Shown piece by piece: positions 8,475 to 17,739 of a stretch of DNA of 64,000 bases. Source of the DNA: Mycolicibacterium sphagni. Lineage in GTDB: Bacteria; Actinomycetota; Actinomycetes; Mycobacteriales; Mycobacteriaceae. How positions within the stretch are numbered: position 1 is the first letter of the stretch; the number at the start of each line of letters is the position of its first letter. Below the pieces are notes generated by a model. The model worked only from the letters and a program-made list of their open reading frames with translations. It did no database searches and had not been told where the DNA came from. The stretch is taken from NCBI RefSeq assembly GCF_013337765.1, contig NZ_VBSB01000005.1:558001-622000 (forward strand). The letters run 5' to 3'. A program made the position numbers and the translations under genes.

Positions 8475-10418
8475 TCAGGTCCAGAATCCGTTGAGCGGCG
8501 TGGCGTACTTGTCGTTGTTGGTCATCGTCGGCAACCCGAGTGCGTCCTCGATGGTGCGCAGCGTGCTGTAGTGGTCGTAGCGGTCGGTGACGACGACGGC
8601 GCCGCCCTTCGTCCCGCCGGCGCTGACCGCCAGCGGCGACGCGATCACGACGGTGACGACATGGTTGCCCTCGTTGCCGAAGCCCAGCGTGATGTTGTTG
8701 TTGTCCTCGTCGAACGTGACGATCAGCACCGACTTCGTGGTCTGCCAGACGTCCGAATTGATGATCGTCGGCACATTCTCCTGCAAGAACTCGTCGAGCG
8801 CCGGGACGTTGTACTGATGGCGCGGATCGATCTGAGAGAACGCGAAGTGTGCCACACCCGCCAGGGTGTCGACCGGGCCTTCACCGTTGGAGTCCTCGTC
8901 GGCGGCGAACCACACGAAGTCCGGTGTGGTGGCATCCGACTGAAGGTCGACAGCCATCTGGGTCAACGGGAACATGTGCGCGGCCGCGTAGGCCTGGTTG
9001 TCGCCGATGCCCGCGAAGGCCGGCCAGGGCGTCTGGTCGGTCGAATAGGCCGCGGTTGACACCAGTGGCTGCCCCGGCGTCATCCCCTGCGCGTAGGCCG
9101 CCCACGTCTTACCCGCGTTGTCGATGGTGAAGGCGAGATTGTTCGGGTCGGTGATACACACCGACTTGCAGTTGTAGGTCTTGCTGAAGACCTGTCCACC
9201 GGCGATCGCGTAGTAGTTCGGCAGGCTCGGATGGGTCACGGCGTAATAGTTGTTGGCGAGGCCGTTTGCGTTGATCAAGCTGTTGAGGAAGGGCGCGTTG
9301 GGACTTCCGACGATGTCGCTGTAGCCCTTGTTCTCCATGTAGACCAGGAACACGTGGTCGAGTTGCCCGACGTTGGATGCCGGCGGTGCCGGGTCGGGCG
9401 GCGCGGGTTGGGCGGTGCCGATGCTGAAGGACAGGTTGTCGGCGTACGCGTTGTTGTATCTCGCGGTGAAACCGATCACCACGGGATTCAGGTCGTGCAT
9501 GCCGAGGGTCACGACGGCGCTACGCGTGCCTACCGGGACCGTCCCGGTAGTGACGCGCTGGCGGAATCCGGTCTGTCCCCAGCGATCCAGGTTGCTGACC
9601 GGCCCGATCGTCGAACTTCCCAGGTAGAGCTGATTCTGGTCCAGGAAGGTGACTTTCACCGTGGCGAAGGACGGGTCGAGCAAGTAGCCGCCCAGATAAC
9701 CACTGAGGTTGAACGGGACTGTGCCGGTGTCGATCTCGACACTGGAGGAACTGAGGTCCACCGTCTGGGACAACGCCGAACTGGCGACATCACCGCCGCC
9801 GAAGAACTGGCTTCCGCCACCGGGTGGAGCAGCCTGGACGCCAGGGAACGACACGATGGCCGGGAGGTTGGGCCACGCGAAGCTCAGACCGACCGGCCAC
9901 GCGTTGCGGAGTTCGCCATACTGGACCACCGTCGGAGTACCGGTCGCCGTCCAGCCCGGCACGCTGACCGTGCTGTTCCCGTAACCGGCTGGGTCGCCGA
10001 GCTCAGCACCAGGGTTCGCGAGCAGATTGGGGCCGGTCGCCGCGCCGGTGGTCACCTGACCCGACACGGAGCCGGTGGGCCGACCGCGCCCGATGCGCTG
10101 CAATTCACTGCCCACCAGCTCCAGCGCAGATGTCAGCGTCTGCCAAGCTCGATCGGGGGTGGGGAGCTTGGCCGCGCCCGTCAGGACCGGCACGCCGCTG
10201 CGCATCGGCTTGACTGCCGTCATATTCGCTTTGGGCGCAGCAGCTTTCGCCGCGTGCGCCGGCCTACCAGTGTGCGCCCCCGCGGTTGCGCCGGACGCGG
10301 CCGACGACGAATCCGAAGGTTGGGCGGCGGCGATACACGGCACGCTCGCGATAGCCGAACCTACCCCGAGGGCTACCGCCAGCGCCCCGAGCCGACCGAT
10401 GTGTGCTGCATTCCCCAT
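8475..10418 (-). CDS. Secreted phosphoesterase/acid phosphatase with N-terminal beta-sandwich domain
   Basis: A 647-residue exported protein. Residues 1-33 form a signal peptide (hydrophobic LGALAVALGVGSAIA, then AAAQP), followed by an Ala-rich linker. Residues about 130-340 begin with NLLANPGAELGDP and PGWTATGTPTVVQYG, a galactose-binding-like (carbohydrate-binding) beta-sandwich signature. From about residue 350 the phosphoesterase domain starts (HVFLVYMENKGYSDIVGS) and continues with HPSLPNYYAIAGG and VTFDEDNNN, as in the phospholipase C/acid phosphatase family PF04185 that includes SapM-like phosphatases. Probable role: hydrolysis of phosphate esters or phosphoinositides outside the cell. 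A GGGAG site precedes the ATG. The substrate is not deducible. Confidence 0.85.
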   Translation of the reverse strand: MGNAAHIGRLGALAVALGVGSAIASVPCIAAAQPSDSSSAASGATAGAHTGRPAHAAKAAAPKANMTAVKPMRSGVPVLTGAAKLPTPDRAWQTLTSALELVGSELQRIGRGRPTGSVSGQVTTGAATGPNLLANPGAELGDPAGYGNSTVSVPGWTATGTPTVVQYGELRNAWPVGLSFAWPNLPAIVSFPGVQAAPPGGGSQFFGGGDVASSALSQTVDLSSSSVEIDTGTVPFNLSGYLGGYLLDPSFATVKVTFLDQNQLYLGSSTIGPVSNLDRWGQTGFRQRVTTGTVPVGTRSAVVTLGMHDLNPVVIGFTARYNNAYADNLSFSIGTAQPAPPDPAPPASNVGQLDHVFLVYMENKGYSDIVGSPNAPFLNSLINANGLANNYYAVTHPSLPNYYAIAGGQVFSKTYNCKSVCITDPNNLAFTIDNAGKTWAAYAQGMTPGQPLVSTAAYSTDQTPWPAFAGIGDNQAYAAAHMFPLTQMAVDLQSDATTPDFVWFAADEDSNGEGPVDTLAGVAHFAFSQIDPRHQYNVPALDEFLQENVPTIINSDVWQTTKSVLIVTFDEDNNNITLGFGNEGNHVVTVVIASPLAVSAGGTKGGAVVVTDRYDHYSTLRTIEDALGLPTMTNNDKYATPLNGFWT

Positions 10419-10505
10419 GACCCGTACTCCCGCCAGCCGATACAGCAGATGGTACGAAGTACGGGCCGCCCTGGGAGGGGATTGGACCGATCAGTTCGGC
10501 GCGGT

Positions 10506-12413
10506 TCAGTTCGTCGCGGTCAGGTCATAGACCTCGGTGCCGCCCACATCGGTCGCCGTGAAGTGCTGTTGTACCCACTTGGTGATCAAAGTGCCCGCTC
10601 CCGAGTCGCCGCCGGGGCCATGGTGGCCGCCGCCGGGGCCCTCGCCGGCGATGAAGTAGTGGACCTGACCCGCGGCAACGTAGGACTGGAATTGCTCCAG
10701 TGTCGGCGAGTTGTCGCCACCGCCGAAGCCACCGATCGACATGATCGACGTGCCGGTGCTCAGCTCCAGGGGGCTCGCGCTCATGGACCCGACAGTAGCT
10801 GCGGCCCAACGGTTATCGGTCTGGGCGAGCATCACCTTGAGTTCGGCGTTATCGGATGCCCGCTGTCCACCAGGACCGCCGGGCCCACCGGGACCGCCGA
10901 AACCCATACCGCCGTCGGAGCGGGCCGGCCCTGAGGTCGGAATCGGTCCGTTGTGGTTGCCCGCCACGGTCTCCACGGTGTAGGCAGCGGTAGCGCCGAG
11001 ACCGAAGAGCAGACCCGCAGCGGCCAGCACAACCGTCCAACGACCGAGGCGATGTCCGCCTGCCAGCAGCACGGCGGCGACCACGATCGAACCGGCCAGC
11101 ACCACCCAGCGCAGCCATGGCAGCCACTCCGGGGTGCGATCCAGCAGGATGAAGTTCCACACCGCGGTGGTTACCAGCATCGCCGCGAGTACCACTCGGG
11201 ATAACACAAACTGCTTGCCACGCCATAGTTCTCGAACGCTGATGCCGATCACTGCGGCGATGGCCGGCGCCAAGGCAATCGTGTAGTAGGGGTGCATGAT
11301 CCCCTTCATGAAGCTGAACACCGCTGCGGTGGCCAGCAACCAGCCTCCCCACAGCAGCAGCGCCGCGCGAGTGCGGTCGGTACGCGGTGCCCGCCGGGTG
11401 AACCACAGGCCGGCGACCAGTCCGATCAGTGCCGCTGGCAGCAACCAGCTGATTTCGGTGCCCATCGAGGCGTCGAACATCCGGGTGATGCCCGTGGACC
11501 CGCCAAACATCCCGCCACCGGGGCCACCGCCCTCGCCGGAATCCGAGCTGCCGCCGGGGTTGCCGTCACCGCCGAACACCCGGCCCAGCCCGTTGTAGCC
11601 CAGAGCCAACTGCAACAGGCTGTTGTTGGTGGATCCACCGATGTACGGCCGAGAGTCGCTGGGCCACAAGCTAACCAGCACCAGGTACCAACCGGCCGAG
11701 ACGACGACCGCGACCAAACCGACCCCCAGGTCACGCAGCCGGTGCCACACGCTGCCCGGGATCGCGACCAGCACCACCAGGGCAAGTGCCGGGGTGACCA
11801 GCAGAGCCTGCAGGAGTTTAGCCAGGAACGCGAACCCGATGGCGACACCGGCCAGTGCAATCCAGCGGGTGGACTTACCGTCCAGCGCGCGGATCAGGCA
11901 ATAGCCGGCAACCACCATCAGCAGCACCAGTAGCGCGTCGGGGTTGTTGAACCGAAACATCAACGCCGCGACCGGTGTCAGCGCCAGCACCGCACCGGCC
12001 AGCAGGCCGGCGCCATAACCGCTGACGCGGCGCACGGCGCCGTAGACCAGCGCCACGGACGCCACGCCCATCAGAGCCTCGGGCACCAGCATCGACAACG
12101 TGCCGAATCCGAACAGCCGTCCGGACAACGCCATCACCCACAACGAGGCGGGCGGCTTGTCCACCGTGATCGCGTTGCCGGCGTCGAGCGAACCGAACAG
12201 CAACGCTTTCCAACTCTGCGTGCCGGCCTGCACGGCTGCTGCGTAGTAGTCGTTGGCCCACCCGGCGCCACCCAGGCCCCAGAGGTAGAGCACGGCCGTG
12301 AGAGCCAGAAGTGTAAGCAGCGCGGGCCGCACCCACCGCGGCCGCACCGCGTGCGGCGCTTCCTGCGGGTCCACCACTGGCACCGACGGAGCACTTTCAG
12401 CGAGGACAGTCAT
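10506..12413 (-). CDS. GT39-family membrane glycosyltransferase (YkcB/ArnT-like), copy A
   Basis: A 635-residue polytopic membrane protein of the dolichyl-phosphate-mannose/ArnT superfamily. The first periplasmic loop has GWANDYYAAA and ITVDKPPASLWV, and about 11-12 membrane helices follow. Two Gly-rich stretches interrupt the outside portions, around residues 255-285 and 495-515. The C-terminal soluble segment ends EVYDLTATN. Such enzymes transfer a sugar from a polyprenyl-phosphate donor onto an envelope acceptor. The frame stays open far upstream, but the ATG at 12413 overlaps the stop of the GT2/GtrA gene (TAATG), which fixes the start. It is paralogous to the protein at 13699-15495, and is the last gene of the tcrX operon. 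Confidence 0.88.
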   Translation of the reverse strand: MTVLAESAPSVPVVDPQEAPHAVRPRWVRPALLTLLALTAVLYLWGLGGAGWANDYYAAAVQAGTQSWKALLFGSLDAGNAITVDKPPASLWVMALSGRLFGFGTLSMLVPEALMGVASVALVYGAVRRVSGYGAGLLAGAVLALTPVAALMFRFNNPDALLVLLMVVAGYCLIRALDGKSTRWIALAGVAIGFAFLAKLLQALLVTPALALVVLVAIPGSVWHRLRDLGVGLVAVVVSAGWYLVLVSLWPSDSRPYIGGSTNNSLLQLALGYNGLGRVFGGDGNPGGSSDSGEGGGPGGGMFGGSTGITRMFDASMGTEISWLLPAALIGLVAGLWFTRRAPRTDRTRAALLLWGGWLLATAAVFSFMKGIMHPYYTIALAPAIAAVIGISVRELWRGKQFVLSRVVLAAMLVTTAVWNFILLDRTPEWLPWLRWVVLAGSIVVAAVLLAGGHRLGRWTVVLAAAGLLFGLGATAAYTVETVAGNHNGPIPTSGPARSDGGMGFGGPGGPGGPGGQRASDNAELKVMLAQTDNRWAAATVGSMSASPLELSTGTSIMSIGGFGGGDNSPTLEQFQSYVAAGQVHYFIAGEGPGGGHHGPGGDSGAGTLITKWVQQHFTATDVGGTEVYDLTATN

Positions 12414-13654
12414 TACTTGCTCCCGACAGTCTGGCCGGTGCGACGGGGGTGGAACACCCAGCCGCGCAGCAACACGAAGCGGACCACGGTGGCCATCAGG
12501 TTGGCCGCGATCAGGACCAGCAGTTCGACGACGCGGTGCGGTTCGCCCAGCAGATGCAGCAGGGCCAATGCGCCGCTGGTAAGGGCAAGCCCGATACCGA
12601 AGACGACGAACCCCTCGAACTGGTGGCGCGCGACCCCGGTGCGGCCGCGCACCCCGAAGGTGAACCGCCGGTTGGCTGCCGTGTTGGCGATCGCGGTCAC
12701 CAGCAGCGCGACCAGGTTCGCGCCCTGCGGGCCGATCGGGCGTAACAGCAGGAAGAGCACCAGGTAGGCCAATGTGGACGCGATACCGATGGCGGCGAAC
12801 CGCACGCCTTGGTTCAGTAGCGATTTCGGTGCGCCGGCCTGGTTGCCGAACTGGGCGCCGATGGCCTGGACCGGAATCTGGCCGGTGCCGAAATCTTTGA
12901 GCAAGCGGGCAATTCCCTTCAAATCGGCGAGGGCGGTGGCCACGATGTCCACCCGGCTGTCCGGATCGTCGATCCAGTCGACGGGAACCTCGTGGATCCG
13001 CAGGCCGCTGCGTTCGGCCAGGACCAGCAGTTCGGTGTCGAAGAACCAGCCGGTGTCCTCGACGTGGGGCAGCAGCTCGGCCGCGACGTCGGCGCGGATC
13101 GCCTTGAACCCGCACTGGGCATCGCTGAACTTCGCGGACAGCGTCGAGCGCAGGATCAGGTTGTAGCAGCGCGAGATGATCTCCCGCTTCGCCCCCCGCA
13201 CCACCCGGGAGCCGCGGCCCAGCCGGGTGCCGATGGCGAGGTCGGAGTGGCCGGACACCAGCGGGGCCACCAGCGGGGCCAGTGCTGCGAGGTCCGTCGA
13301 GAGATCGACGTCCATGTAGGCCAGCACCGGCGCATCCGAGGTCGACCACACCGCGTGCAGCGCGCGTCCCCGGCCCTTCTGCTCGAGGCGCACGGTGCGC
13401 ACCTCGGGTAGTTCCACGGCCAGCTCGGCCGCGACGGCGGGGGTGGCGTCGATGCTCGCGTTGTCGGCGATGGTGATCCGGAACGAGAACGGGAAGTCCT
13501 CCCGCAGGTGGCGGTACAGCCGGTGGATCGAGTCGGCCAGCGCGACCTGCTCGTTGTACACCGGTACGACGACATCGAGCACGGGCACGTCGCGTTCGGA
13601 AGCGATAAGGGCTGCGTTGCGTCGGCGTGCCACGCGGACGTCGGTGATGGTCAT
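12413..13654 (-). CDS. GT2 polyprenyl-phosphate glycosyltransferase fused to GtrA domain
   Basis: A 413-residue fusion. Residues 25-265 are a family 2 glycosyltransferase (VVVPVYNE, ADNASIDAT, AYMDVDLSTD with the DxD metal site). They resemble dolichol-phosphate-mannose synthases, which load a sugar from a nucleotide onto polyprenyl phosphate. Residues about 280-405 are a GtrA-type four-helix membrane domain (FAAIGIASTLAYLVLFLLL, TAANRRFTF), proposed to flip or hold the lipid-linked sugar. The ATG at 13654 is chosen because family homology begins there. It lies between two GT39 genes that would use its product. The Bacillus ykcC-ykcB pair has the same logic. Confidence 0.9.
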   Translation of the reverse strand: MTITDVRVARRRNAALIASERDVPVLDVVVPVYNEQVALADSIHRLYRHLREDFPFSFRITIADNASIDATPAVAAELAVELPEVRTVRLEQKGRGRALHAVWSTSDAPVLAYMDVDLSTDLAALAPLVAPLVSGHSDLAIGTRLGRGSRVVRGAKREIISRCYNLILRSTLSAKFSDAQCGFKAIRADVAAELLPHVEDTGWFFDTELLVLAERSGLRIHEVPVDWIDDPDSRVDIVATALADLKGIARLLKDFGTGQIPVQAIGAQFGNQAGAPKSLLNQGVRFAAIGIASTLAYLVLFLLLRPIGPQGANLVALLVTAIANTAANRRFTFGVRGRTGVARHQFEGFVVFGIGLALTSGALALLHLLGEPHRVVELLVLIAANLMATVVRFVLLRGWVFHPRRTGQTVGSK

Positions 13655-13698
13655 GCTTCGATCGTCGGCGGTAGCGGTGGGCGGGGAATTTGTGTTTG

Positions 13699-15495
13699 CT
13701 ATGCGGCCGCTGTGAATCCTTGCGACAGGTCGTAGACGGTCGTGCCGTCGACCTCGCGAGGGGTGAAATTCGCGCTGACCCAATGTTGGATCTGCTCGGC
13801 GGCATCGCTGCCAGAGCGGTTGCCGAACCCGAATCCGGGCATGCCGCTCTTCACGAACCAGTGAATGCGCCGCTGCGCGACGTAGGTCTGGAACTGCCCG
13901 AGGGTGGGGGCGGGGTCGGTGCCGTTGAAGCCGCCGACGGCCATCACCGGCAATCCCGTGGCCAGCTGGTACCCGGCGGCGTTACTCGATCCGACGGCCG
14001 CAGCAGCCCAGGTGAATTCGCCGGCGTCCTGGCTCAGCGCGGCCGTCAGCTCCGCGCCAGGTTTGGGTGCGTCGAACATGCCCCCCGGCGGACCGCCGCG
14101 CCCGTTCGACGGGCCGACGGACGGCATGGCGCCGCTGTGCGGTGCGGCGACGGTGGCCAGCGAGAACGCGACCGGTCCGGCCAGTGCGGCGACCACCGCC
14201 AGCACACCGACCGCGGTGCTCACCCGCCCCGGTAGGCGACCCACCACCAGCAGCAGGAGGGCGCAGGCGATCGCGGCGACCACAACACAGACCCGGAGCC
14301 ACGGCAGCCACTGCGAATCACGTTGCAGCAGAAGGTAGGCCAGCACCGCGGTGATCACGAGGCTCCCCGACAACGTGGTGGCGGCCCGGATATCGGCGCG
14401 GTGCCGCCACAGCAGAGTTGTGCCGATCGCCAGGCCGGCGGCGACCGCAGGGGCCAGCGCGACGCTGTAGTACGAATGCAGGATCCCGTTAGCGAAACTG
14501 AACACCACCGCGGTGACGACCAGCCAGCCGCCCCACAGCAGCAGCGCCGCCCGGGTGACGTCGGTGCGCGGTGCCCGTCGGGTGATCACCAGGCCGGCGA
14601 TGATCGCGATGACCGCGGCGGGGATCAGCCACGCGATGTAGGTGCCCATCTCCGCGCCGAGCAGCCGCGCCCAGCCGGCGTCCTGATTGAGGTTGCCGAG
14701 CCCGCCGGTCTCGTCGCCGGTGAGACGACCCAAACCGTTGTAGCCCAGGGCCAATTCCACGATGGAGTTGTGCTGCGAGCCACCAATGTAGGGCCGCGAG
14801 CTCGCCGGCCACAGCGCGACCAGCAGCAGATACCACCCCGCCGAGACGGCCAGGGCCCCCACCGCGGCGGCGAGTCGTATCAATCGCGCCCGCACCGGTG
14901 CGTGGGCGGCGAACAGAAACACCACCCCAAGAGCGGGCAGCACCAGGAACGCCTGCAGCATCTTGGCCAGAAACCCGACCCCGACCGCGACACCGGCCAG
15001 CGGCAGCCACCACCACGCCGCGTCGCGGTCCAATGCCCGTTGGGTGAAGTAGGCGGCGACGACGAGCGAAAGCACCAGCAGCGCATCGGGATTGTTGAAC
15101 CGGAACATCAATGCCGCCGCCGGCGTCAGCGCCAGAACCGCACCGGCGAACAGTCCCGCCCACGGCCCGCTGACCCGCCGCACCGCGACGTACAACACCG
15201 CCACCGCCGCCACCCCCGCCAGCGCCTGCGGCAGCAGAATGCTCCACGGATTGACGCCGAACAGCCGCGCCGACAAACCCGTCACCCACAGCGCCGCGGG
15301 CGTCTTGTCGACGGTGATCGCGTTGGCCGCGTCGCTGGACCCGAACAACCACGCCGTCCAGCTCTCCGAACCAGCCTGGGCCGCAGCAGAATAGAACGCA
15401 TTGGCCCATCCGCTGGCACCGAGGTCCCACACGTAGAGCACGGCCGTCGCGAGCAGTAGTACCGCCAGCCCGCCGTGATGTCGGGCCCGGATCAT
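13699..15495 (-). CDS. GT39-family membrane glycosyltransferase (YkcB/ArnT-like), copy B
   Basis: A 598-residue polytopic protein paralogous to the one at 10506-12413. It shares the loop GWANAFYSAAAQAGSESW, ITVDKTPAALWV, FRFNNPDALLVL, SSRPYIGGS and LGYNGLGR. Its outer Gly-rich insert (GRGGPPGGMF) is shorter than in copy A. The ATG overlaps the tcrY stop by 4 nt, so it is translated directly after the sensor kinase. It probably moves a polyprenyl-phosphate-linked sugar to an envelope acceptor. The two copies differ enough to suggest different acceptors. Donor identity is unknown. Confidence 0.88.
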   Translation of the reverse strand: MIRARHHGGLAVLLLATAVLYVWDLGASGWANAFYSAAAQAGSESWTAWLFGSSDAANAITVDKTPAALWVTGLSARLFGVNPWSILLPQALAGVAAVAVLYVAVRRVSGPWAGLFAGAVLALTPAAALMFRFNNPDALLVLSLVVAAYFTQRALDRDAAWWWLPLAGVAVGVGFLAKMLQAFLVLPALGVVFLFAAHAPVRARLIRLAAAVGALAVSAGWYLLLVALWPASSRPYIGGSQHNSIVELALGYNGLGRLTGDETGGLGNLNQDAGWARLLGAEMGTYIAWLIPAAVIAIIAGLVITRRAPRTDVTRAALLLWGGWLVVTAVVFSFANGILHSYYSVALAPAVAAGLAIGTTLLWRHRADIRAATTLSGSLVITAVLAYLLLQRDSQWLPWLRVCVVVAAIACALLLLVVGRLPGRVSTAVGVLAVVAALAGPVAFSLATVAAPHSGAMPSVGPSNGRGGPPGGMFDAPKPGAELTAALSQDAGEFTWAAAAVGSSNAAGYQLATGLPVMAVGGFNGTDPAPTLGQFQTYVAQRRIHWFVKSGMPGFGFGNRSGSDAAEQIQHWVSANFTPREVDGTTVYDLSQGFTAAA

Positions 15496-16994
15496 GATTC
15501 GACAGCGCGGGGTAACCGCACCGTGAATTCGGTCCGGCCGGGCACGCTGCGCAGTTCGATGCTGCCACTGTGCGCACGCACCACGGCCGACGCGATCGCC
15601 AGGCCAAGACCGGTGGACCCGCCCTTGCGGGATCGCGACGTGTCACCGCGAGCGAAACGCTCGAACACCTCGGACTGCAGCTCGGACGGAATACCCGGCC
15701 CGTCATCGGCTACCCGCAGCACTGCCGCGTCCGACTCGGCATGCAGCGACAGCGTCACCGACGTCCCCGGCGGAGTGTGGGTGCGGGCGTTGGCGAGCAG
15801 GTTGGCCACCACCTGATGCAACCGGGCATCGTCACCGGTGACATAGAGCGGATCCGTCGGTACGTCCAGGTTCCACTGGTGATCGGGCCCGGCGACGTGG
15901 GCGTCGCTGGCGACATCGGCCGACAACCGCGACAGGTCGACCGGTTCGCTTTCCAGCGGGCGGCCGGAGTCCAGCCGCGCCAGCAGGAGCAGGTCCTCGA
16001 CGAGGTGGGTCATCCGCACGGCTTCGGACTCCACCCTGCCCATCGCGTGCGCGACGTCGTCGGGTACCTGATCCCTTTTCCGTTGTGCCAGTTCGGTATA
16101 GCCGCGGATCGCGGCCAGCGGGGTACGCAGCTCGTGGCTGGCGTCGGCGACGAACTGGCGCACCCGGCTCTCGCTGGCCTGCCGCGTCGACAATGCGGTC
16201 GAGATGTGGTCGAGCATCCGGTTGAGCGCCAAGCCCAGCCGGCCCACTTCGGTATAGGGGTTCGCGTCGGGTTCAGACACCCGCACCGGCAGCTGCACTT
16301 CGCCGCGGTCGAGCGGCAGATTGGCCACCTCCCCGGCGGTCGCCACCACCCGGGTCAACGGCGCCAGCGCGCGGCGGTTGATCCAGATGCCGACGGTCGT
16401 GGCCACCGCCAACGCGACTGCCGTCACCACCGCGAAGATCAGCGCCACCCGCCACAGCGTGGCCTCGACGTTGCCCATGCTCAGGCCGATCACCAGGGTC
16501 TCGCCGGTCAGCCTGCTGCGCACCGCGATCACCCGGTAGGTGCCAAGACCGTCGAGGTCGCGGGTCACCTCGTGGCGCAGACCCCGGTACTCCGCGAGTT
16601 GCGCTGTCGCCTTGGGCGATAGCGATGCGCGCTCCCCACCCGGGCCGAGCAGGCCCGCGTCGGAGACGGTTCCGTTGGTGATGACGGCTGCGACCATCCC
16701 GACCGGCTGGCCCGGCGCATCCAGGAATTCCGGGCCGGGTCCGGGCCGCGGCCACGGCGGCCGGTTGTCCCGCTCGAACGGTGGCAGCGGCGGGGGCGGG
16801 GGTTGGCCGTAGATGATGGCCGATCGGTGCGCGGTTTCCCGCAGCTGATTGTCGACCTCGCCGATCAGATACTGGTGCAGCGCAAGCACTGTCACTGCGC
16901 CGATGCCGAGGCAGACCACCAACAGCAGGCAGACCTGACCGACGAGCAGCCTGGCGCTCAGCGACCAGGTGCTAGCTCGCAGGCTTGAGAACAT
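15492..16994 (-). CDS. tcrY: Sensor histidine kinase, TcrY-like
   Basis: A classical membrane sensor of about 500 residues. It has a first membrane helix (LLVGQVCLLLVVCLGIGAV), a periplasmic domain of roughly 140 residues with a Pro-rich stretch (GQPPPPPLPPF), a second helix, HAMP, the H-box ASHELRTPLAAIRGYTELA with the phospho-acceptor His (His286 from this start), N-box HQVVANLLANARTHTPPG, DDGPGIP and GSTGLGLAI. It acts with the response regulator TcrX, whose stop codon lies inside this gene. The ATG at 16994 is chosen; a GTG at 17006 in the same frame would add four residues. Identity with TcrY rests on synteny with Rv3762c and on the pair arrangement. Confidence 0.88.
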   Translation of the reverse strand: MFSSLRASTWSLSARLLVGQVCLLLVVCLGIGAVTVLALHQYLIGEVDNQLRETAHRSAIIYGQPPPPPLPPFERDNRPPWPRPGPGPEFLDAPGQPVGMVAAVITNGTVSDAGLLGPGGERASLSPKATAQLAEYRGLRHEVTRDLDGLGTYRVIAVRSRLTGETLVIGLSMGNVEATLWRVALIFAVVTAVALAVATTVGIWINRRALAPLTRVVATAGEVANLPLDRGEVQLPVRVSEPDANPYTEVGRLGLALNRMLDHISTALSTRQASESRVRQFVADASHELRTPLAAIRGYTELAQRKRDQVPDDVAHAMGRVESEAVRMTHLVEDLLLLARLDSGRPLESEPVDLSRLSADVASDAHVAGPDHQWNLDVPTDPLYVTGDDARLHQVVANLLANARTHTPPGTSVTLSLHAESDAAVLRVADDGPGIPSELQSEVFERFARGDTSRSRKGGSTGLGLAIASAVVRAHSGSIELRSVPGRTEFTVRLPRAVES

Positions 16995-17706
16995 AGCCCG
17001 CGCCACGCAATGTGTGGATCATCGGAACGCGCCCACTGTCGATCTTCTTGCGCAGGTAGGAGATGTAGAGCTCGACGATATTGGAGCGACCGCCGAAGTC
17101 GTAGCTCCAAACCCGGTCCAGGATCTGGGCTTTCGACAACACCCGCTTGGGGTTGCGCATCAGGAATCGGAGCAGCTCGAATTCGGTCGACGTGAGCGCG
17201 ACCAGTTCGCCACCGCGGGTCACCTCGTGGCTGTCCTCGTCGAGCACCAGATCGCCGACGACGATCTGGGCGCCGCTGTCCTCGGTGGTGACACCGGTGC
17301 GGCGCAGCAGCGCCCGCAGCCGCAGCACGACCTCCTCGATGGAGAACGGCTTGGTCACGTAGTCGTCACCACCGGCGGTCAGGCCCGCGATGCGATCCTC
17401 GATGGCGTCCTTGGCCGTCAGCAGCAGCACCGGCAGCTGGGGGTTCTGCTCACGCAGCTTGCGCAGGACGTCCAGTCCGCTCATATCGGGCAGCATGATG
17501 TCGAGCACCACCGCGTCCGGGCGCGAGCTGCGGGCCGCCGTGATCGCCGATGCACCATCAGCGGCGGTGGCGATGTTCCACCCCTCGTAGCGCAGGGCCA
17601 TCGACACCATCTCCGCGAGCACGGTCTCGTCGTCGACCACAAGAACGGTGATCGGGTTTCCGTCGGCTCGCCGCATCACCACACGCTCAGCCGCTGAAGA
17701 GGTCAT
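16972..17706 (-). CDS. tcrX: OmpR-family response regulator, TcrX-like
   Basis: A 244-residue response regulator. The receiver domain has acidic pair Asp25-Asp26, phospho-acceptor Asp69 (VVLDIMLPD) and Lys119 (YVTKPF). A winged-helix DNA-binding domain follows (LTSTEFELLRFLMRNPKRVLSKAQILDRVW, then RGAGYVLKP). It is the first gene of the leftward operon with tcrY and three glycosyltransferase genes, overlapping tcrY by 23 nt. A palindrome touches its start codon and 11-bp-spaced direct repeats lie just upstream, so autoregulation is likely. In M. tuberculosis tcrX-tcrY is flanked by lpqH instead of glycosyltransferases. Confidence 0.92.
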   Translation of the reverse strand: MTSSAAERVVMRRADGNPITVLVVDDETVLAEMVSMALRYEGWNIATAADGASAITAARSSRPDAVVLDIMLPDMSGLDVLRKLREQNPQLPVLLLTAKDAIEDRIAGLTAGGDDYVTKPFSIEEVVLRLRALLRRTGVTTEDSGAQIVVGDLVLDEDSHEVTRGGELVALTSTEFELLRFLMRNPKRVLSKAQILDRVWSYDFGGRSNIVELYISYLRKKIDSGRVPMIHTLRGAGYVLKPAS

Positions 17707-17724
17707 GTTCCCCAGTATGGGAAC
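17707..17724. promoter_or_regulatory. Perfect inverted repeat abutting tcrX start
   Basis: GTTCCC (17707-17712) and GGGAAC (17719-17724) are exact complements around CAGTAT. The repeat touches the tcrX start codon, so it could be an operator or an mRNA hairpin masking initiation. No purine-rich ribosome site is separate from it. Confidence 0.5.
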
Positions 17725-17739
17725 CTCGATGAGCCATTC

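Noticed and set aside
6931..8571. A 546-codon forward frame opposite the alkylsulfatase
   Set aside because: The reverse strand encodes the complete metallo-beta-lactamase protein with all ligands; the forward frame shows no domain.
10506..13805. A single very long frame of 1099 codons on the reverse strand
   Set aside because: Only the part from 12413 down has GT39 features. The upstream part lies over the GT2/GtrA gene in another frame and has the Arg/Pro/Gly-rich composition of a shadow frame in GC-rich DNA.
13699..15495. GT39 copy B considered catalytically dead because NDYY of copy A is NAFY
   Set aside because: The NAFYSAA form with a downstream SSDAANAITVDK acidic motif looks like a common variant of this family, so there is no good reason to call it inactive.
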